This document shows, one piece after another, positions 44,359 to 55,015 of a DNA stretch of 64,000 nucleotides. The first letter of the stretch is position 1, and every line of letters starts with the position of its first letter. Both the position numbers and the translations under genes were made by a program. The notes under the pieces were generated by a model. That model was not told where the DNA came from and did not search any database. It saw nothing but the letters and a program-made list of their open reading frames with translations. This stretch comes from Pollenia angustigena (taxonomy: Eukaryota > Arthropoda > Insecta > Diptera > Polleniidae), in the NCBI GenBank assembly GCA_930367215.1, contig OV884059.1:241675803-241739802 (forward strand). Reading direction: 5' to 3'.

Positions 44359-44427
44359 GTACGAAATTTACTTTTCCTTTATTCTTGTGTTATATTTAGC
44401 AAAAAAAAATGTTTTTTTCAATTATAG

Positions 44428-44759
44428 CTTGCGTTATTTGCAAAATGTTGACTCACGAGGTTCTACGCCCAAAATTCCCTCACTTGAACCATTATCAAAC
44501 ACGGGTGAACGTGAAACAAAGCCGTCTACTCCTCAACATTTTTCCCTAAATAAGGAAATTGGTGGTTATGGCAGAGACGACCAAATCTTCAGTACTTTTT
44601 CACGATGTGCTCAGTCTTTGGATTCCCATTTTGAATGCTATGAAAGTAATAGCAGTAATGCATCGGGCGGTAAATCAAATAATACACTTCAAATACAAAC
44701 AAAATCACAATTGGTTCGTAAACTGCCTGCTCTAGAAATCAAAGGAGTTTCAATAAAAG
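44428..44759 (+). CDS. ARMC2-like exon 3 (residues 106-216)
   Basis: Starts LRYLQNVDSRGSTPKIPSLE after the AG at 44427 and ends KLPALEIKGVSIK before GTAAAT. The composition is Ser/Thr/Gln-rich and probably disordered (SNSSNASGGKSNNTLQ). Confidence 0.82.
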
Positions 44760-44819
44760 GTAAATATCACAGTGATTAACCATTTTTATTATTTTCTTAC
44801 TGTTATTCTTATCAATAAG

Positions 44820-45055
44820 AAATAAATAAACATACCAAGGAAAGAGCAAAGACAGCTTATAACGAAGCATTTGCAAATCAAAATGAGTTATTGAATATAA
44901 TTGGGTCTAATCCGAACCTTTTGGCAACTAGGAAGATTCTATCTCGTAGCAATGACTTGTTGGGACAATCCTCAACAGAAAAACTTATAGATATGTTGAA
45001 AGAACACGCAGGAATTAAAGAGTGCACTGAGGAAACAGTTAATCACATAAATTCC
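44820..45055 (+). CDS. ARMC2-like exon 4 (residues 217-295)
   Basis: Reads INKHTKERAKTAYNEAFANQ, NELLNIIGSNPNLLATRKIL and TEKLIDMLKEHAGIKE, ending NHINS at the donor GTAAAA. Helical, leading into the repeat domain. Confidence 0.8.
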
Positions 45056-45116
45056 GTAAAAAGAAACAAATTTTCTTAAAAAAAAACTTAAATTTTACGA
45101 AAAATTTTATTTTCAG

Positions 45117-45254
45117 ATTTTAACTGAGTTATACAATCGAGTTCGTAAAAATGAAAAGCATTTTAAAAAAGGATTCATATTAGGAGGACTTTATGGTTTA
45201 GTGGAATCATCATCTGCTAAAATTTTATTATCCTTAGCCAGAGTAGTTCTTGCG
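45117..45254 (+). CDS. ARMC2-like exon 5 (residues 296-341)
   Basis: ILTELYNRVRKNEKHFKKGF and GGLYGLVESSSAKILLSLAR are followed by the donor GTAACT. The acceptor is TTTCAG. The 46 codons are in phase 0 on both sides. Confidence 0.82.
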
Positions 45255-45324
45255 GTAACTTTCTAATTGTATAAGGAAAATAATACATTGTAAAAACACT
45301 TTCATTTTCTTATAATTCGTTTAG

Positions 45325-46007
45325 TTACGGGTCTCCGGTAGTAATTTAACGGGGGCATGCAAACTCATCTTTAAAGTCGCTCGCAATGAACAGAATGATT
45401 ATTTATTTTATGACAGTGATCTATTGGAATTGCTCATTGATGGACTAGGTCGTGCCAGTCCATTGGAAGATCCGGAAGCATGCATTTACGGTTATGGTTC
45501 TATTCGCTTTCTTACTTGTAGCACGGTACAAGAAAGAGCTGAACTTACCAACATTAAGGATTTCAATCGCAACTGGTGTGAAAAACTTGAACTACCACGT
45601 AAACCAAGCACCGCACCAAATCTGGGAGAAACTCAGAATATTCGTACTGACAGGCAACAAAAGGAGTTTGTTGAAAAATTGTCTAAGCAAGATGCTCTTG
45701 TAGTACGTTTGTCACGACAAGGTGCTGTTCAATTAATGATATTGCATTTGCAAATGCTAAACGAAGCAGGGGCATTACAAAAGTTATATGGACCACCTTT
45801 ACATTCTTTATATCAACTATCGGCAGCCTTAAGAGCATTGGCGGATGTAAGACAAAGTTCTACGTCAATTGAACAGTTGGAAAATTCCAACCAACATTTT
45901 AAAACAACGACCATACAACTAGAACTAGCTTGTCCTCATTTGATTAGAGCTGCCGAGGTGACCATAGGCGAAGTAGAAGTTCAAGCTAATATTGTTAGAA
46001 CTTTAAG
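45325..46007 (+). CDS. ARMC2-like exon 6 (residues 342-568), armadillo repeats
   Basis: The largest internal exon. It opens LRVSGSNLTGACKLIFKVAR with LLELLIDGLGRASPLED following, and it includes KLSKQDALVVRLSRQGAVQL and LYQLSAALRALADVRQS. These are helical repeats of the armadillo type. It ends TLR plus one partial codon at GTGAGC. Confidence 0.85.
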
Positions 46008-46075
46008 GTGAGCAATTTAACAATTATTTTTTTTTACTACACTCCAATCGTTTATGCATTAATGTATGTTTTTAG

Positions 46076-46262
46076 TGTCCTTTCTGAAGACCCAGATTGC
46101 TGTCACATTTTGACAAATTTCGCTGGACGTATTGGCATGCTATTAGGACCCTGTTGCGCTAATTTTAAAAGTAATCATGCTGATAAACTCTTATCACTTA
46201 TAAGCCGTTTGGGTTACATTTTAGGAAACATTATGGCTAAATATGACAATGCTAGAATACAA
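46076..46262 (+). CDS. ARMC2-like exon 7 (residues 569-631)
   Basis: SVLSEDPDCCHILTNFAGRI followed by SLISRLGYILGNIMAKYDNA. Armadillo-like helices. Boundaries are TTTTTAG and GTAATA. Confidence 0.85.
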
Positions 46263-46324
46263 GTAATATAACCCTATATATAATAAATATCAATAATCAT
46301 ATATAAAAACGAAACTTTTTTTAG

Positions 46325-46570
46325 TTTTATCATAATGATGTGGCAATGGAGTATTTATTGAATGTTTTAGAAATCTATTCTAAAGAACCGTTGACTTTGC
46401 ACAACTCACAGGGTGATACAGTAGTAGATGTTTTAATTAAAATGATAAGAGTTCTGGCCAACATGAGTGTTAATTCTGAGGTTGGCTTTGGTCTAGGTAA
46501 CACGCAGTCGTTGGGTATCATTTTAAAAACATTACTGATGGCACCTCAGCAAATTAACAGCATTAAAATG
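46325..46570 (+). CDS. ARMC2-like exon 8 (residues 632-713)
   Basis: VAMEYLLNVLEIYSKE, then VVDVLIKMIRVLANMSVNSE with a typical RxxANxS armadillo signature, ending NSIKM at GTAATT. In phase 0. Confidence 0.85.
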
Positions 46571-46631
46571 GTAATTTTTACATCACATTAGTTAACTTTT
46601 TATAGTTTATAATTTTTCTATTTTTTTAAAG

Positions 46632-47396
46632 AAAAAAGAACTACTAGAATTGACTCATGCCACTTTAGGAGCATTACACAATCTGTGTTTCTACCAAGAC
46701 AAAATTACGTCAACACCAGCTCACGTCATTGAATCTAAAGGAAGTCTACAATCTGTTTTGCCTGATTTAGCTGCTCAGCTGTGTTTAATATTAAAATCGA
46801 ATCGTGAAGAATTTACGCAGACTGAAGTTACTCGTGTTTTGGGCAACCTCACTAGAAATGAAAAGGCTAGAAAAACATTTTGTAAATCAAAAGGACTAAA
46901 ACTTGTTGTTGAAATTCTTAATAATTCCGCAAGGATTCACTTATACGATCTCAAAGCATGCACAATTGGTATATTAGTTAATCTTTTGGGTGATATGGAA
47001 AACCGTTTACCTTTAATACAATTGAAAGGTCCCGAAATTTTATTGGAACTATTAAAGGATGCTTTGCAGCAACATGCTGATTTCTTTTTAGCCACTATTA
47101 TATCGCAAGCGTTTTGGAACTTATTTATCGATACTCCAAATATTGAAGATGTATGTTTAGAGACCACTTTAGATGAATTAAGTGATATATTAGCTGAATA
47201 TTTAGATGAGGAAAAAATTCAAAAGATCTACGAAAATGAATCAACACCGCAAATGTGGGAAGATTTTGCAATTGTATCCACAGATTTATTGGAGCGTCTG
47301 CAGTCAAATTATGACCAACAAAGTGACAGCGTAGCATCTTTGGAGGCAAGTGATATTGAGAATGACGAAGACGATGTTTATATAGAAGGAATGTAA
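46632..47396 (+). CDS. ARMC2-like exon 9, C terminus (residues 714-967)
   Basis: KKELLELTHATLGALHNLCF, VTRVLGNLTRNEKARKTF and KACTIGILVNLLGDMENRLP are clear armadillo repeats. An acidic tail rich in Asp and Glu ends at the stop codon 47394-47396. A possible poly(A) signal AATAAA lies at 47429, so the 3' UTR may be very short. Confidence 0.87.
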   Translation, partial: KKELLELTHATLGALHNLCFYQDKITSTPAHVIESKGSLQSVLPDLAAQLCLILKSNREEFTQTEVTRVLGNLTRNEKARKTFCKSKGLKLVVEILNNSARIHLYDLKACTIGILVNLLGDMENRLPLIQLKGPEILLELLKDALQQHADFFLATIISQAFWNLFIDTPNIEDVCLETTLDELSDILAEYLDEEKIQKIYENESTPQMWEDFAIVSTDLLERLQSNYDQQSDSVASLEASDIENDEDDVYIEGM

Positions 47397-48759
47397 AGTG
47401 AATACATAATTTATGCAAAATTGTAAAAAATAAAAATGTTTGGCTTAATAATAACTATTTTTATTATGGGCTGGATCAATACTTTTGTATGGTCTTTTCT
47501 TTTCATTTATTTTAAACCTATGAAAAGATGTGATGTCAACCCTAAGTTAGTTTGTATTAATATTTTGAATTGGGTGTTAAGGTAAACTGCCACTGCTTTC
47601 TATGAAACTAACAGAAAATAAATGACAACATTAATTTGTTCCGTTTCTCTTTATACCTACGTTTTATATTCGTACGTACGCTTGTTCGTATTTGTCTAAA
47701 ATATTATAATTCCAATTCGTTTATTGAATATTAATAGACATTTATTATATTGATATTAACTTATCAATGCTTATTTTTTTTGCATGTTACATGAAAATAT
47801 AGTTTTTTCTTTTTTTCTTATTTTATTAATCAAACGTTAACGAAGATAAGATGACAAGTCCATTGTGAAGTAAAAATTTTAATGTTATTAATATATACCT
47901 ACTTTTTAGACATATAATTGTTACAATCTTAAAAAAAAATAAGTTTATCAATGGGAGATCTCATAAGGAAAGTTTTTCATTAAAATAGTCATTCAAGTTA
48001 TGAAGGAAAAAATCTATCTTAGCTTGAAATTGTTTATAGATTAATTTATATAGGTATTTAATAGTAATTGATCCTTATAAATATAAGCATCTAAAAAATT
48101 AGCAACAATAAACAAATACGAACGAACTTATTATGTATCAGTTAGCAATATTTTATTTTTAATATTTTAGCACAAATCTAGATGGGGTGAAAACTAATGT
48201 ATAATATACATAGCTACATAAACTTTCTTACTGCAGAAATAAATTAAAACAATAAAAAAAACATAAGAAGAAAAAGGGTAATAATTAATTCAAAAATAAA
48301 ACTATATAAGAGAGATATTTGATTTAAAAGTATAAACGTCAGCCAGCCAATCAGCTCTGTACGTTGGATGATGATGACACATCGCACCAAGCCCAATAAT
48401 AACTACGAGCTATAACAGTTAAATAATTTAGTTGTATTAGCCAAAAACGAAAAGAAAAAATAATAAAAAGCAGTAGTAAAGAAATGGTTATAGAGGGGGA
48501 GATAGAAAAGTAAGTTGTTAAAGTATAAAAAAAAACTTGAAATATAAAATCAGTGGGTTTTTAGGGTTAGATTATAATTTTTAAAATGGACCTGTCATAA
48601 AAATGATTATTTAAAATGCAATTTAGAGAATGCAAAAATGTAATAAAAAATGGAAAAAGCGAAACAGGTATATTTTTTAACAAATATACATAAGAATTTA
48701 TGTATGAGTAATATTTTTTTAACATAAAATTATAAATTTTGTTATATTATTGTACGTAC
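47397..48759. other. Dlic intron 1 downstream of ARMC2
   Basis: A+T-rich DNA without transposon termini or open frames of interest. It is notably free of recognisable mobile elements compared with the rest of the locus. Confidence 0.45.
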
Positions 48760-48863
48760 CAAAGATTTTCTTTTTCGGCATTTCCAGCATCCTTTTTCTT
48801 AGCAGTAAAGGAAGATGTCAGCGCATTGCTGCCATTCACTTGTATACCCATATCCAGTGCCAT
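48760..48863 (-). CDS. Dlic: Dlic coding exon 1 (residues 1-34)
   Basis: ATG at 48863 opens MALDMGIQVNGSNALTSSF and a Lys-rich stretch, ending NAEKENL plus the first two bases of a Trp codon before the donor GTACGT. Joining to exon 2 gives ENLW-SSILSEV, which matches the conserved NLWSxILSEV junction of DLIC proteins. That match identifies this as the canonical first coding exon despite lying 8.75 kb from exon 2. The promoter and any 5' UTR must lie beyond 48863. Confidence 0.85.
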
Positions 48864-49661
48864 CTTCACAATTAAAAGACGACGATGATGGATGGATAAA
48901 TGGATGAATGGTTTGTTACACAGGTAGTTAAATTTAACGTTGGAATAATTTCTCTTTATTTATATTTTTTAAATCTTACTTTTAAGGATGCAGTACTTAT
49001 TTAGAAATTTTTACACTTTTATGACAACTAATTCCCTTATTGTTTGACTCTGTTAATTCGTATTATTTGCAAAATAGGTGAATATATATTTAATTTGGGT
49101 ATATTACAATTATTACTGGCTTTTTGTTTCTACTTCTTTTATTCCTTTCTATCTTCTGCTTTTTATCGTTTTTTTCAAGTCCAATTGGGAGTTTTCGCTT
49201 TTCTTTATTCTTTGTTTTTTTTTTTTTTTGTGAAACTGTTTAATCACCATTAAATTTGTTACTCTTGCAGATGAATTTTTTTGCTTATATTATAATTTTT
49301 TGTAATTGATATAATAAACAACGTTTGACAATTATAACTTTGTATGTTTTTATTAAAGTTTGTCAAAAAATTTTAATAAATTTCACACACGATGAGATAT
49401 TACGTTCTCCTGTTCGTAGTTCGTTGAAAAAAGTTGAAGAAAAAGAAAAAATTGCAATTTTCATGAAAAATTAAGTGGCACTGCTTGTCTCGCTTTTTCT
49501 TTTAGTTTTGAGGTTTGAAATAAATCTTTTTATTCTTTCTAACAACACAGCTGTTCAATAATACTTGAAACTATAACATATCTGTTTTCTAACGTGAGGC
49601 GTCAAGTTTACTTTGCTTATGTAACGATATTAAAATCGGCATAATCTAGCTACCAAATAGG
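48864..49661 (-). other. Presumed Dlic 5' UTR and promoter region
   Basis: It lies upstream of the Dlic start codon. Poly(T) tracts and an A+T-rich composition dominate. No core promoter element can be named with confidence. Divergent or convergent genes were not seen. Confidence 0.4.
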
Positions 49662-49671
49662 ATCGGCAAGC

Positions 49672-50949
49672 AGCGTTACCGTTGTGATACTAAAGTATCA
49701 ATTTGACCCTTTTTCGACGGTCTTGATACCTTTTATGACCCTTTCTTTAAATTATACTTTTGTATCATTTTCACCTATTTTGTGCCACTTTTTGACCCTT
49801 TTTGGAAAAAGCACTCACATTTTGCTTTTTGTTAACACAGCTGAACGTTAGTGCTAAACAAATGTTTTGGAAATAAGCGGAGATGGAGGAATGAACTTCA
49901 AGTGAAGATTTAATACCAAAATATAGAACGCAAATTCCTAAAAAGTAGTTAGTATTCGTAAAAAGTTTGTGTTAATAAATTTGTTATGACTTCTAAATTA
50001 GATTTTCGATAGTAAAGTACAAATTAAAGTATAATTTCCCTAATAGCAAACATAACTTATAACGAATTTAGTATTTTTTTATTTATTAAATAACTTTTGG
50101 TGGTTTCTTTAAAAAAAAAAATGTGACATTTTATTTAAAAAAAAATGCAATTAGGTTTTTGTTTCTTAAAAATGTGCTGGTCTCTTAAAGAGAAGCAAGT
50201 TTTATGATAAGAAATTCACTCTTAATAATGGCATAAAGCATTGATCTTTTCGTCCTCTTTTAAATCGACAATGTTAAGAGTGCCCTGTAAAATAGGTGAC
50301 TTCGGTTTATTGTTGGGGCTATTTTTATAACGGCGACGACTGCGTTAAAAAGCAAAAATTTACAAACTCAAAAAAGTTTGCATAGATAGCGCCATAAAAT
50401 TGATTAAAAGTCCGTTAAACTAACAGAAATGAAAAAAAATTGGTAAAAACTGCTGAAATTTTCAAATATTTGGTAACAGAGGTATGATAGCAAAGTCGAG
50501 TATTTATTAAAAATTGTAAAAACTTTATTAAATAATCGGAAAACTTACAGGAAAAAATCGCTTCAATCCTGAACAGCACTAAAATTCGCGAATGATTCCA
50601 AAATTGGAAACAATCCCTAAAATTTATTTGAAATCGATAAATCGGTAAAAAAAAAAAGAAAATGTCGGAACATAACATAACAGATATTAAAAAGAACAAA
50701 CTTTTGGTCAGGTGTTAAAGACAGGAAAGGACATTCCATAAAAAAAACTTACTTTTTTAAGCACTGCCTACCTGAAATAAATATTATTTGTTTGTTAATA
50801 AAAAACTTGGTCTTATTTTATTTATTCGAATGGAAAATACTGCTTTTAAAAAACTTGACCCCTTTTTTATTGAAATACCCTGTTTTGACCTTTTTTTTTG
50901 GAAAATCCACTTTTTGTGACCCTTTTCGAAAATTTCCAACGGTAACCCT
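49672..50949. mobile_element. Element with 10-bp target duplication (MULE-like?)
   Basis: ATCGGCAAGC lies at both 49662-49671 and 50950-50959. The ends are short inverted repeats AGCGTTACCGTTG and, inward from the right, AGGGTTACCGTTGG. Both subterminal regions are rich in GACCCTTTTT words, in the same sense on the top strand. A 9-10 bp duplication points to a Mutator-like element, but no transposase is encoded in the 1278 bp. Confidence 0.65.
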
Positions 50950-51139
50950 ATCGGCAAGCATATTTTCTTTGTCCAAATTCATATTTTCATATACACGCAT
51001 ATTGTGAATAACAAGTGGAATTTTTTCCCAAGAAATTTTCATTCCCCTCTAAGGGGAACAAACCAAGGCTTAAGTCCAGTTTACCAACGCAGCTCAAAAT
51101 ATAAAAAAGTACATAGGGTTATAGAAAATTGAAAAATAA

Positions 51140-51600
51140 GAAGAAAAAATTAAATGACAAAATTCTCGGAAACGCATAGTTTCCGAGTTATGGACCTCTG
51201 AAGTTTTCATATAAATTTGCGATTTTCCGCTACATTTTTGAACGTATATAGCCAATATTAATATCATTTAAAAGCTTTTGAATAAATTTTTCTAGATATA
51301 AACATTTTATTGAAAAATTATTAATCCATTAAGGATTAAGGAGCCGGCTATGCGGAGAGGCTTTATTTAGCGAAGCTGGGGTTTATTTGATTAATTTTTT
51401 ATTACCTAGTGCACTTCCGTAACATTTTGATATACATTTTGTAAAAACTGTATAAGGAGCTAAAGAGTTAAAAAGTTTTAAATAAATTTTGCATTTCCAG
51501 AAAGATCTGTTCAAATGCTTTCAAATAATACCAATATTGGCCATATACGTTCAGAAAAGTAGAGGGAAATCGCGAATTTACTCAGAAATCGTCCCGATGA
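51140..51600. repeat. Imperfect inverted repeat next to the Ty3 relic
   Basis: GCGATTTTCCGCTACATTTT and GAACGTATATAGCCAATATT near 51221-51260 are mirrored by a diverged inverse near 51537-51575 (CCAATATTGGCCATATACGT...GGGAAATCGC). The spacer contains the GC-richer GGAGCCGGCTATGCGGAGAG. It may be a foldback MITE or an LTR remnant. No target duplication was found. Confidence 0.4.
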
Positions 51601-51609
51601 TTTGACAGC

Positions 51610-52100
51610 TAATTTTCCAATTTTGTGGGTCGTTTTCTTTTACGTTCGGATCTTCTGATTGATAAATGAGTTTTAGGATGTTGTGATGTGTGATCGCCAT
51701 TTGTTTTTGCATTTTTAGTTGGCGGATTATTATTTTGTTGTATGTTTATGTTGTTATTAGATACATCTTTGTGTTCGTTTTTAGTTGTATCAACGTAATC
51801 GTTTGTTGTTGAATCTATGCCATTGTCTATAGGATTTTTCGGACGTCCTCTACCTCTTATGGCATATATGTCTGCATTTCTTTGTATAACGTTAAATCTG
51901 AGACGTGGTATGTCGATAAAGGAATATTAGGTTTATTCACGTCTGCAATAGTGTAACATGATGTACCCTTTTTATTTGTAACGATATATGGGCCATTTCT
52001 GCGTGGTACAAATTTTGCAGTCAAACTATTGTCTTTTTTGCTTAAAATATGTGTAGAAATTAGTACTTTATCTCCAATTTTTATATCTTGTTGTGGTTTT
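51610..52100 (-). pseudogene. Ty3/Gypsy integrase C-terminal domain and tail
   Basis: Read through on the minus strand: QDIKIGDKVLISTHILSKKD, then SLTAKFVPRRNGPYIVTNKK with the GPY motif, then a basic and Asn-rich tail (GRGRPKNPIDN, later RRSERKRKRPTKLEN). The GPY/F-like module is typical of Ty3/Gypsy integrases and assists target DNA binding. A frame change near 51900 interrupts it. Confidence 0.65.
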
Positions 52101-52157
52101 CTTCTGATTCTATTGCAAACTTAAGCGTATCAGCAAGGCGAAGTAAATGCGGTGTTA

Positions 52158-52577
52158 TCATCGCAAATTTTCAGCATTGACGATTGCTCTTAAGTCATTT
52201 TGAACTTCTGTTGGTGTTCTCAGCTCACGTCCAAAAGTAAGAAATGCGGCAGAATATCTTGTTGTTGCACATTTTACTGTATTCATGGCAAATCTTATTG
52301 AGGGTAACTTTAAGTCCCAAATTGTATGGTCTGTGCGAACACATATAGTTAGTTGTACTTTAAGATCCCGATTTTTTGTTTCTACTGGATTAGCTTCTGG
52401 GTGGTAAACAGGGGTAAACGATTGCTGAATACCAAGGCAATAAGTCAACTTTTGCATTACAGCCGATATAAATTGGGTTCCATTATCTGAATGGAGGCGT
52501 CGTGGTATACCATATCTAAAAAAGATTTCATTTAGCAGTGTAAGAGCACAGTTTTTAGCGGAAACAATTCCGTCCAT
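52158..52577 (-). pseudogene. Ty3/Gypsy integrase core
   Basis: Contains EIFFRYGIPRRLHSDNGTQF with the second catalytic Asp, then FTPVYHPEANPVETKNRDLK with the catalytic Glu, the DDE-type integrase core. It ends TFGRELRTPTEVQNDLR. The part with the first Asp, VDLFGP at about 52640-52660, is in another frame after a frameshift near 52610. Confidence 0.75.
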
Positions 52578-52619
52578 CGACTACATAAATCCTGTGCAAT
52601 TAATATCCATTGATTTCCT

Positions 52620-53020
52620 TGCGGTGTAGTGGGCCAAATAAATCAACAGCTTCAATCTCGAATCTACGATTGCTGTAGACAGTTTGAAGAAGACTGACAG
52701 GTTTCATGTTTGTTGGTTTGTAACGTTTACATTCAACACACGATTTTACATACTCTGTTATCTGAGACCTCATTTTTGGCCAATAATAGTGTGGAGTCGA
52801 TCCCGTAATGACCAGCTATAGGGCTATCATGGTAATTGAAAAGAATCATGCTACGCATCGAATGAGGTACCACGAGCTGTACGTTTTCTGAATTTTCCGA
52901 CAAACAATATCTATATAAGACACCATCTAACATCATGTATCTTCTACTGGTATGTCTAATGGCATTTTCGTCATTATTTTCAAAAGATTCTATAATCGAT
53001 TTTATATCTGGGTCTTCCAT
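52620..53020 (-). pseudogene. Ty3/Gypsy integrase zinc-binding region
   Basis: Minus-strand frames read YHDSPIAGHYGIDSTL with the first His pair and, after a frameshift near 52800, KMRSQITEYVKSCVECKRYK with the Cys pair of the HHCC zinc finger. Upstream is MEDPDIKSIIESFENNDENA, a linker. Confidence 0.7.
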
Positions 53021-53050
53021 TTCAGCATTTCTTAAATCATTTGCTTCTTT

Positions 53051-53526
53051 TTATGGAAAGTCAATATATACTGACATGCATTCACATTTAACGTCATTGT
53101 GGCCCTCAAGTGGGCATGGAGGTCTCGAAAGGGTATCTGCTACTACATTTTGACGACCTGGATTATACTCGAATTTTATATTATAGGTTTGCAGTGCAAT
53201 GCCCATCTTGCAAGACGTCCTGTTGGGTATTTTAAACTTAACAACCATTTAAGTGGTTGATGGTCAGTTAGAACTAAAACTTCAGAGCCTTCTAAATATC
53301 CTCTAAACTTTGAAACTGCCCAAACAACAGCTAAAGCTTCCCGTTCCGTAGTAGAGTAGTTCCTTTCTGCCGGAAGTAGTAAACGACTAGAGTATTCTAT
53401 GGGGTGTTCTGATTTCTTCTCCCCCTGGAGTAAAACAGCTCCGATTGCATAATTGCTGGTATCTGTTTTTAAAACAAAAGGCAAATTTTCATTAGCTTGT
53501 TGCAAAATTGGAGGTGAAGTTAACAA
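53051..53526 (-). pseudogene. Ty3/Gypsy RNase H
   Basis: LPFVLKTDTSNYAIGAVLLQ, then YSTTEREALAVVWAVSKFRG and VLVLTDHQPLKWLLSLKYPT carry the acidic residues of the tethered RNase H (TDTS, TE, TDHQ), followed by the FEYNPGRQNVVADTLSRPP segment with the final Asp. A frame change at about 53220 separates the last block. Confidence 0.78.
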
Positions 53527-54129
53527 TATTTTTAACTTATTGACGGCATTTTGTTCTTTTTCTGTCCATTTCCAAACTGTATTCTTTTTTGTTAAATCAG
53601 AAAACCCCTATGATGTGTTTGCAAACATATTTATTAAACGCCTGTACCATGAATAGGTTTGTAGAAATGATAAAACTTCTTTTGGATTTCTTGGATTTGG
53701 TCACATTATTATTGCATTTGTTTTTTCCGGATCAACCTGCAACCCATCAGTTGTAAGTATGTATCCCAAATATTTTACTTCCGGTTTGCAAAAAAAAACA
53801 TTTTTCTCTATGTAAATGAAGACCAAATTCCTTACGCCTCTTAAACATTTGTTTGAGGTCCAAAATATGTGTTTCTAAATCCTTTGAGCAAATAATTATG
53901 TCATCAAGGTGAGCTAAGATTAAAATATTTAAAAGCCCAGTCCGAAATTTATCGATTTACCTTCGAAAAGTGGCAGGGGCATTTTTCAATCCAAATGGCA
54001 TACGATTAAATACGAAAATTCCGAATAGGTCGTAGATGCTGTTTTTTCTTTGTCTTTTTCTGCGGCTTTTATTAGCCAGTATCCAGAACGCAAGTCTAGA
54101 GTAGACATGAATGGGGTTGCTTTAGCTGA
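53527..54129 (-). pseudogene. Ty3/Gypsy reverse transcriptase, C-terminal part
   Basis: Immediately left of the hAT insertion the minus strand reads HSAKATPFMSTLDLRSGYWL (with the first palm Asp), then CHLDDIIICSKD-type sequence near 53880-53910, where the catalytic box appears as LDD preceded by His rather than Tyr. Several frame changes and deletions occur. The rest continues at 61518-61710 on the other side of the insertion. Confidence 0.7.
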
Positions 54130-54870
54130 GTGTAGAACAGAGATCAGCAATGAGTAGTGAAAAAGTGAGTAGAGCTAAATCATGACTCATAAATTCTTGT
54201 ACTTATACGCACTCATACTTATTCCAATGTGATTCAAAGTAGAGTTGTGTCGGTCATGAACGAACTAGTTCAATTGAACGGGTCAGTCAGATGAACGATG
54301 AACGGCCGTTCAGTTTCATCGTTCAATTCCGTTCAATCGGTCACTTGCATGGTTCACTTGGGTCTTTTTAGTCAGTCGGTCACTTGTTTACCAAACAACT
54401 GGTTGAAAAGAAACAACAATACTATTGTGATGTATATGTCACAGAGCATACAGAGGCGTCACGAGACAGAAAATATTGTGTTTTTTCTGTCTTTTTCTTC
54501 GAAAGCTGCCCTTTTTGCATTTTTTGTTTTGATTACGCAATTCGTGTTGATAGTGGCGGCCTGTTTTTACACATTGCCACTTCCCTACCAAAAAACATTT
54601 TCTTGCTCTTTCTTCGAAAGCTGCCCTCGCAAATGATTTGGCATTTATCAAACGTCACTTTCTTCATCTCTGTATGCTTTGTGGTATATGTGATGCCAGT
54701 ATAATATTCTTATTTCATTTACTCATTGCCACATTCCTTTACACATTTTCATAATACGATCAGGGTTGTCAAGTTTCTTGGCGACTTAATTTTCAATTTG
54801 GCGACATTGCGATTTATTTTTGGCTGATTTTAAAATATATGGCGATTTTGTTGTAAATTTGATAATACTA

Positions 54871-55013
54871 ACTGCCTATTTCACGATGTCAATCGAACGT
54901 TTACGTTCGCACAAATAACATGTAAACCAAAAACAAATTTTTTAATTTTGTTTTTGTTTTATATATTATTTGTGCGAACGTATACGTTCGAGTGACATCG
55001 TAAAATAGGCAGT
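54871..55013. mobile_element. MITE A, TA target
   Basis: ACTGCCTATTTCACGATGTC and its near-exact inverse form arms of about 45 bp, with CGAACGT-ACGTTCGCACAAAT within. TA lies on both sides (54869-54870 and 55014-55015). The right TA is shared with MITE B. Confidence 0.65.
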
Positions 55014-55015
55014 TA

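Larger units (their letters stand above)
43979..47396 (+). other. Gene span: ARMC2-like armadillo-repeat protein
   Basis: Nine coding exons with small introns (50-80 bp) join in phase to give about 967 codons. The N-terminal signature RRRTSAEMISEAK plus RRPITPREPGR and RPPSAFSLR, and the long armadillo-like C-terminal half, match animal ARMC2. The family is required for assembly of sperm flagellar axonemes in mammals, so a role in fly sperm or ciliated neurons is inferred. The gene is wholly inside intron 1 of Dlic, on the opposite strand, and is free of transposons. Confidence 0.88.
21060..48863 (-). other. Dlic: Gene span: dynein light intermediate chain
   Basis: Seven coding exons on the minus strand (48863-48760, 40008-39818, 39744-39344, 35637-35408, 35328-35217, 35159-34980, 21311-21060) join with matching phases at every GT-AG boundary to give 489 codons plus stop, close to the size of insect DLIC proteins. 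The product is a cytoplasmic dynein subunit with a Ras-like fold that links the motor to cargo adaptors. The gene spans almost 28 kb because introns 1, 3 and 6 are filled with transposons. ARMC2 lies inside intron 1 on the opposite strand. Confidence 0.93.

Noticed and set aside
54298..54704. Overlapping plus-strand open frames of 112 and 106 codons
   Set aside because: They are biased in composition, lie in the hAT-2 subterminal region and show no transposase motif (no RW or hAT dimerisation signature).
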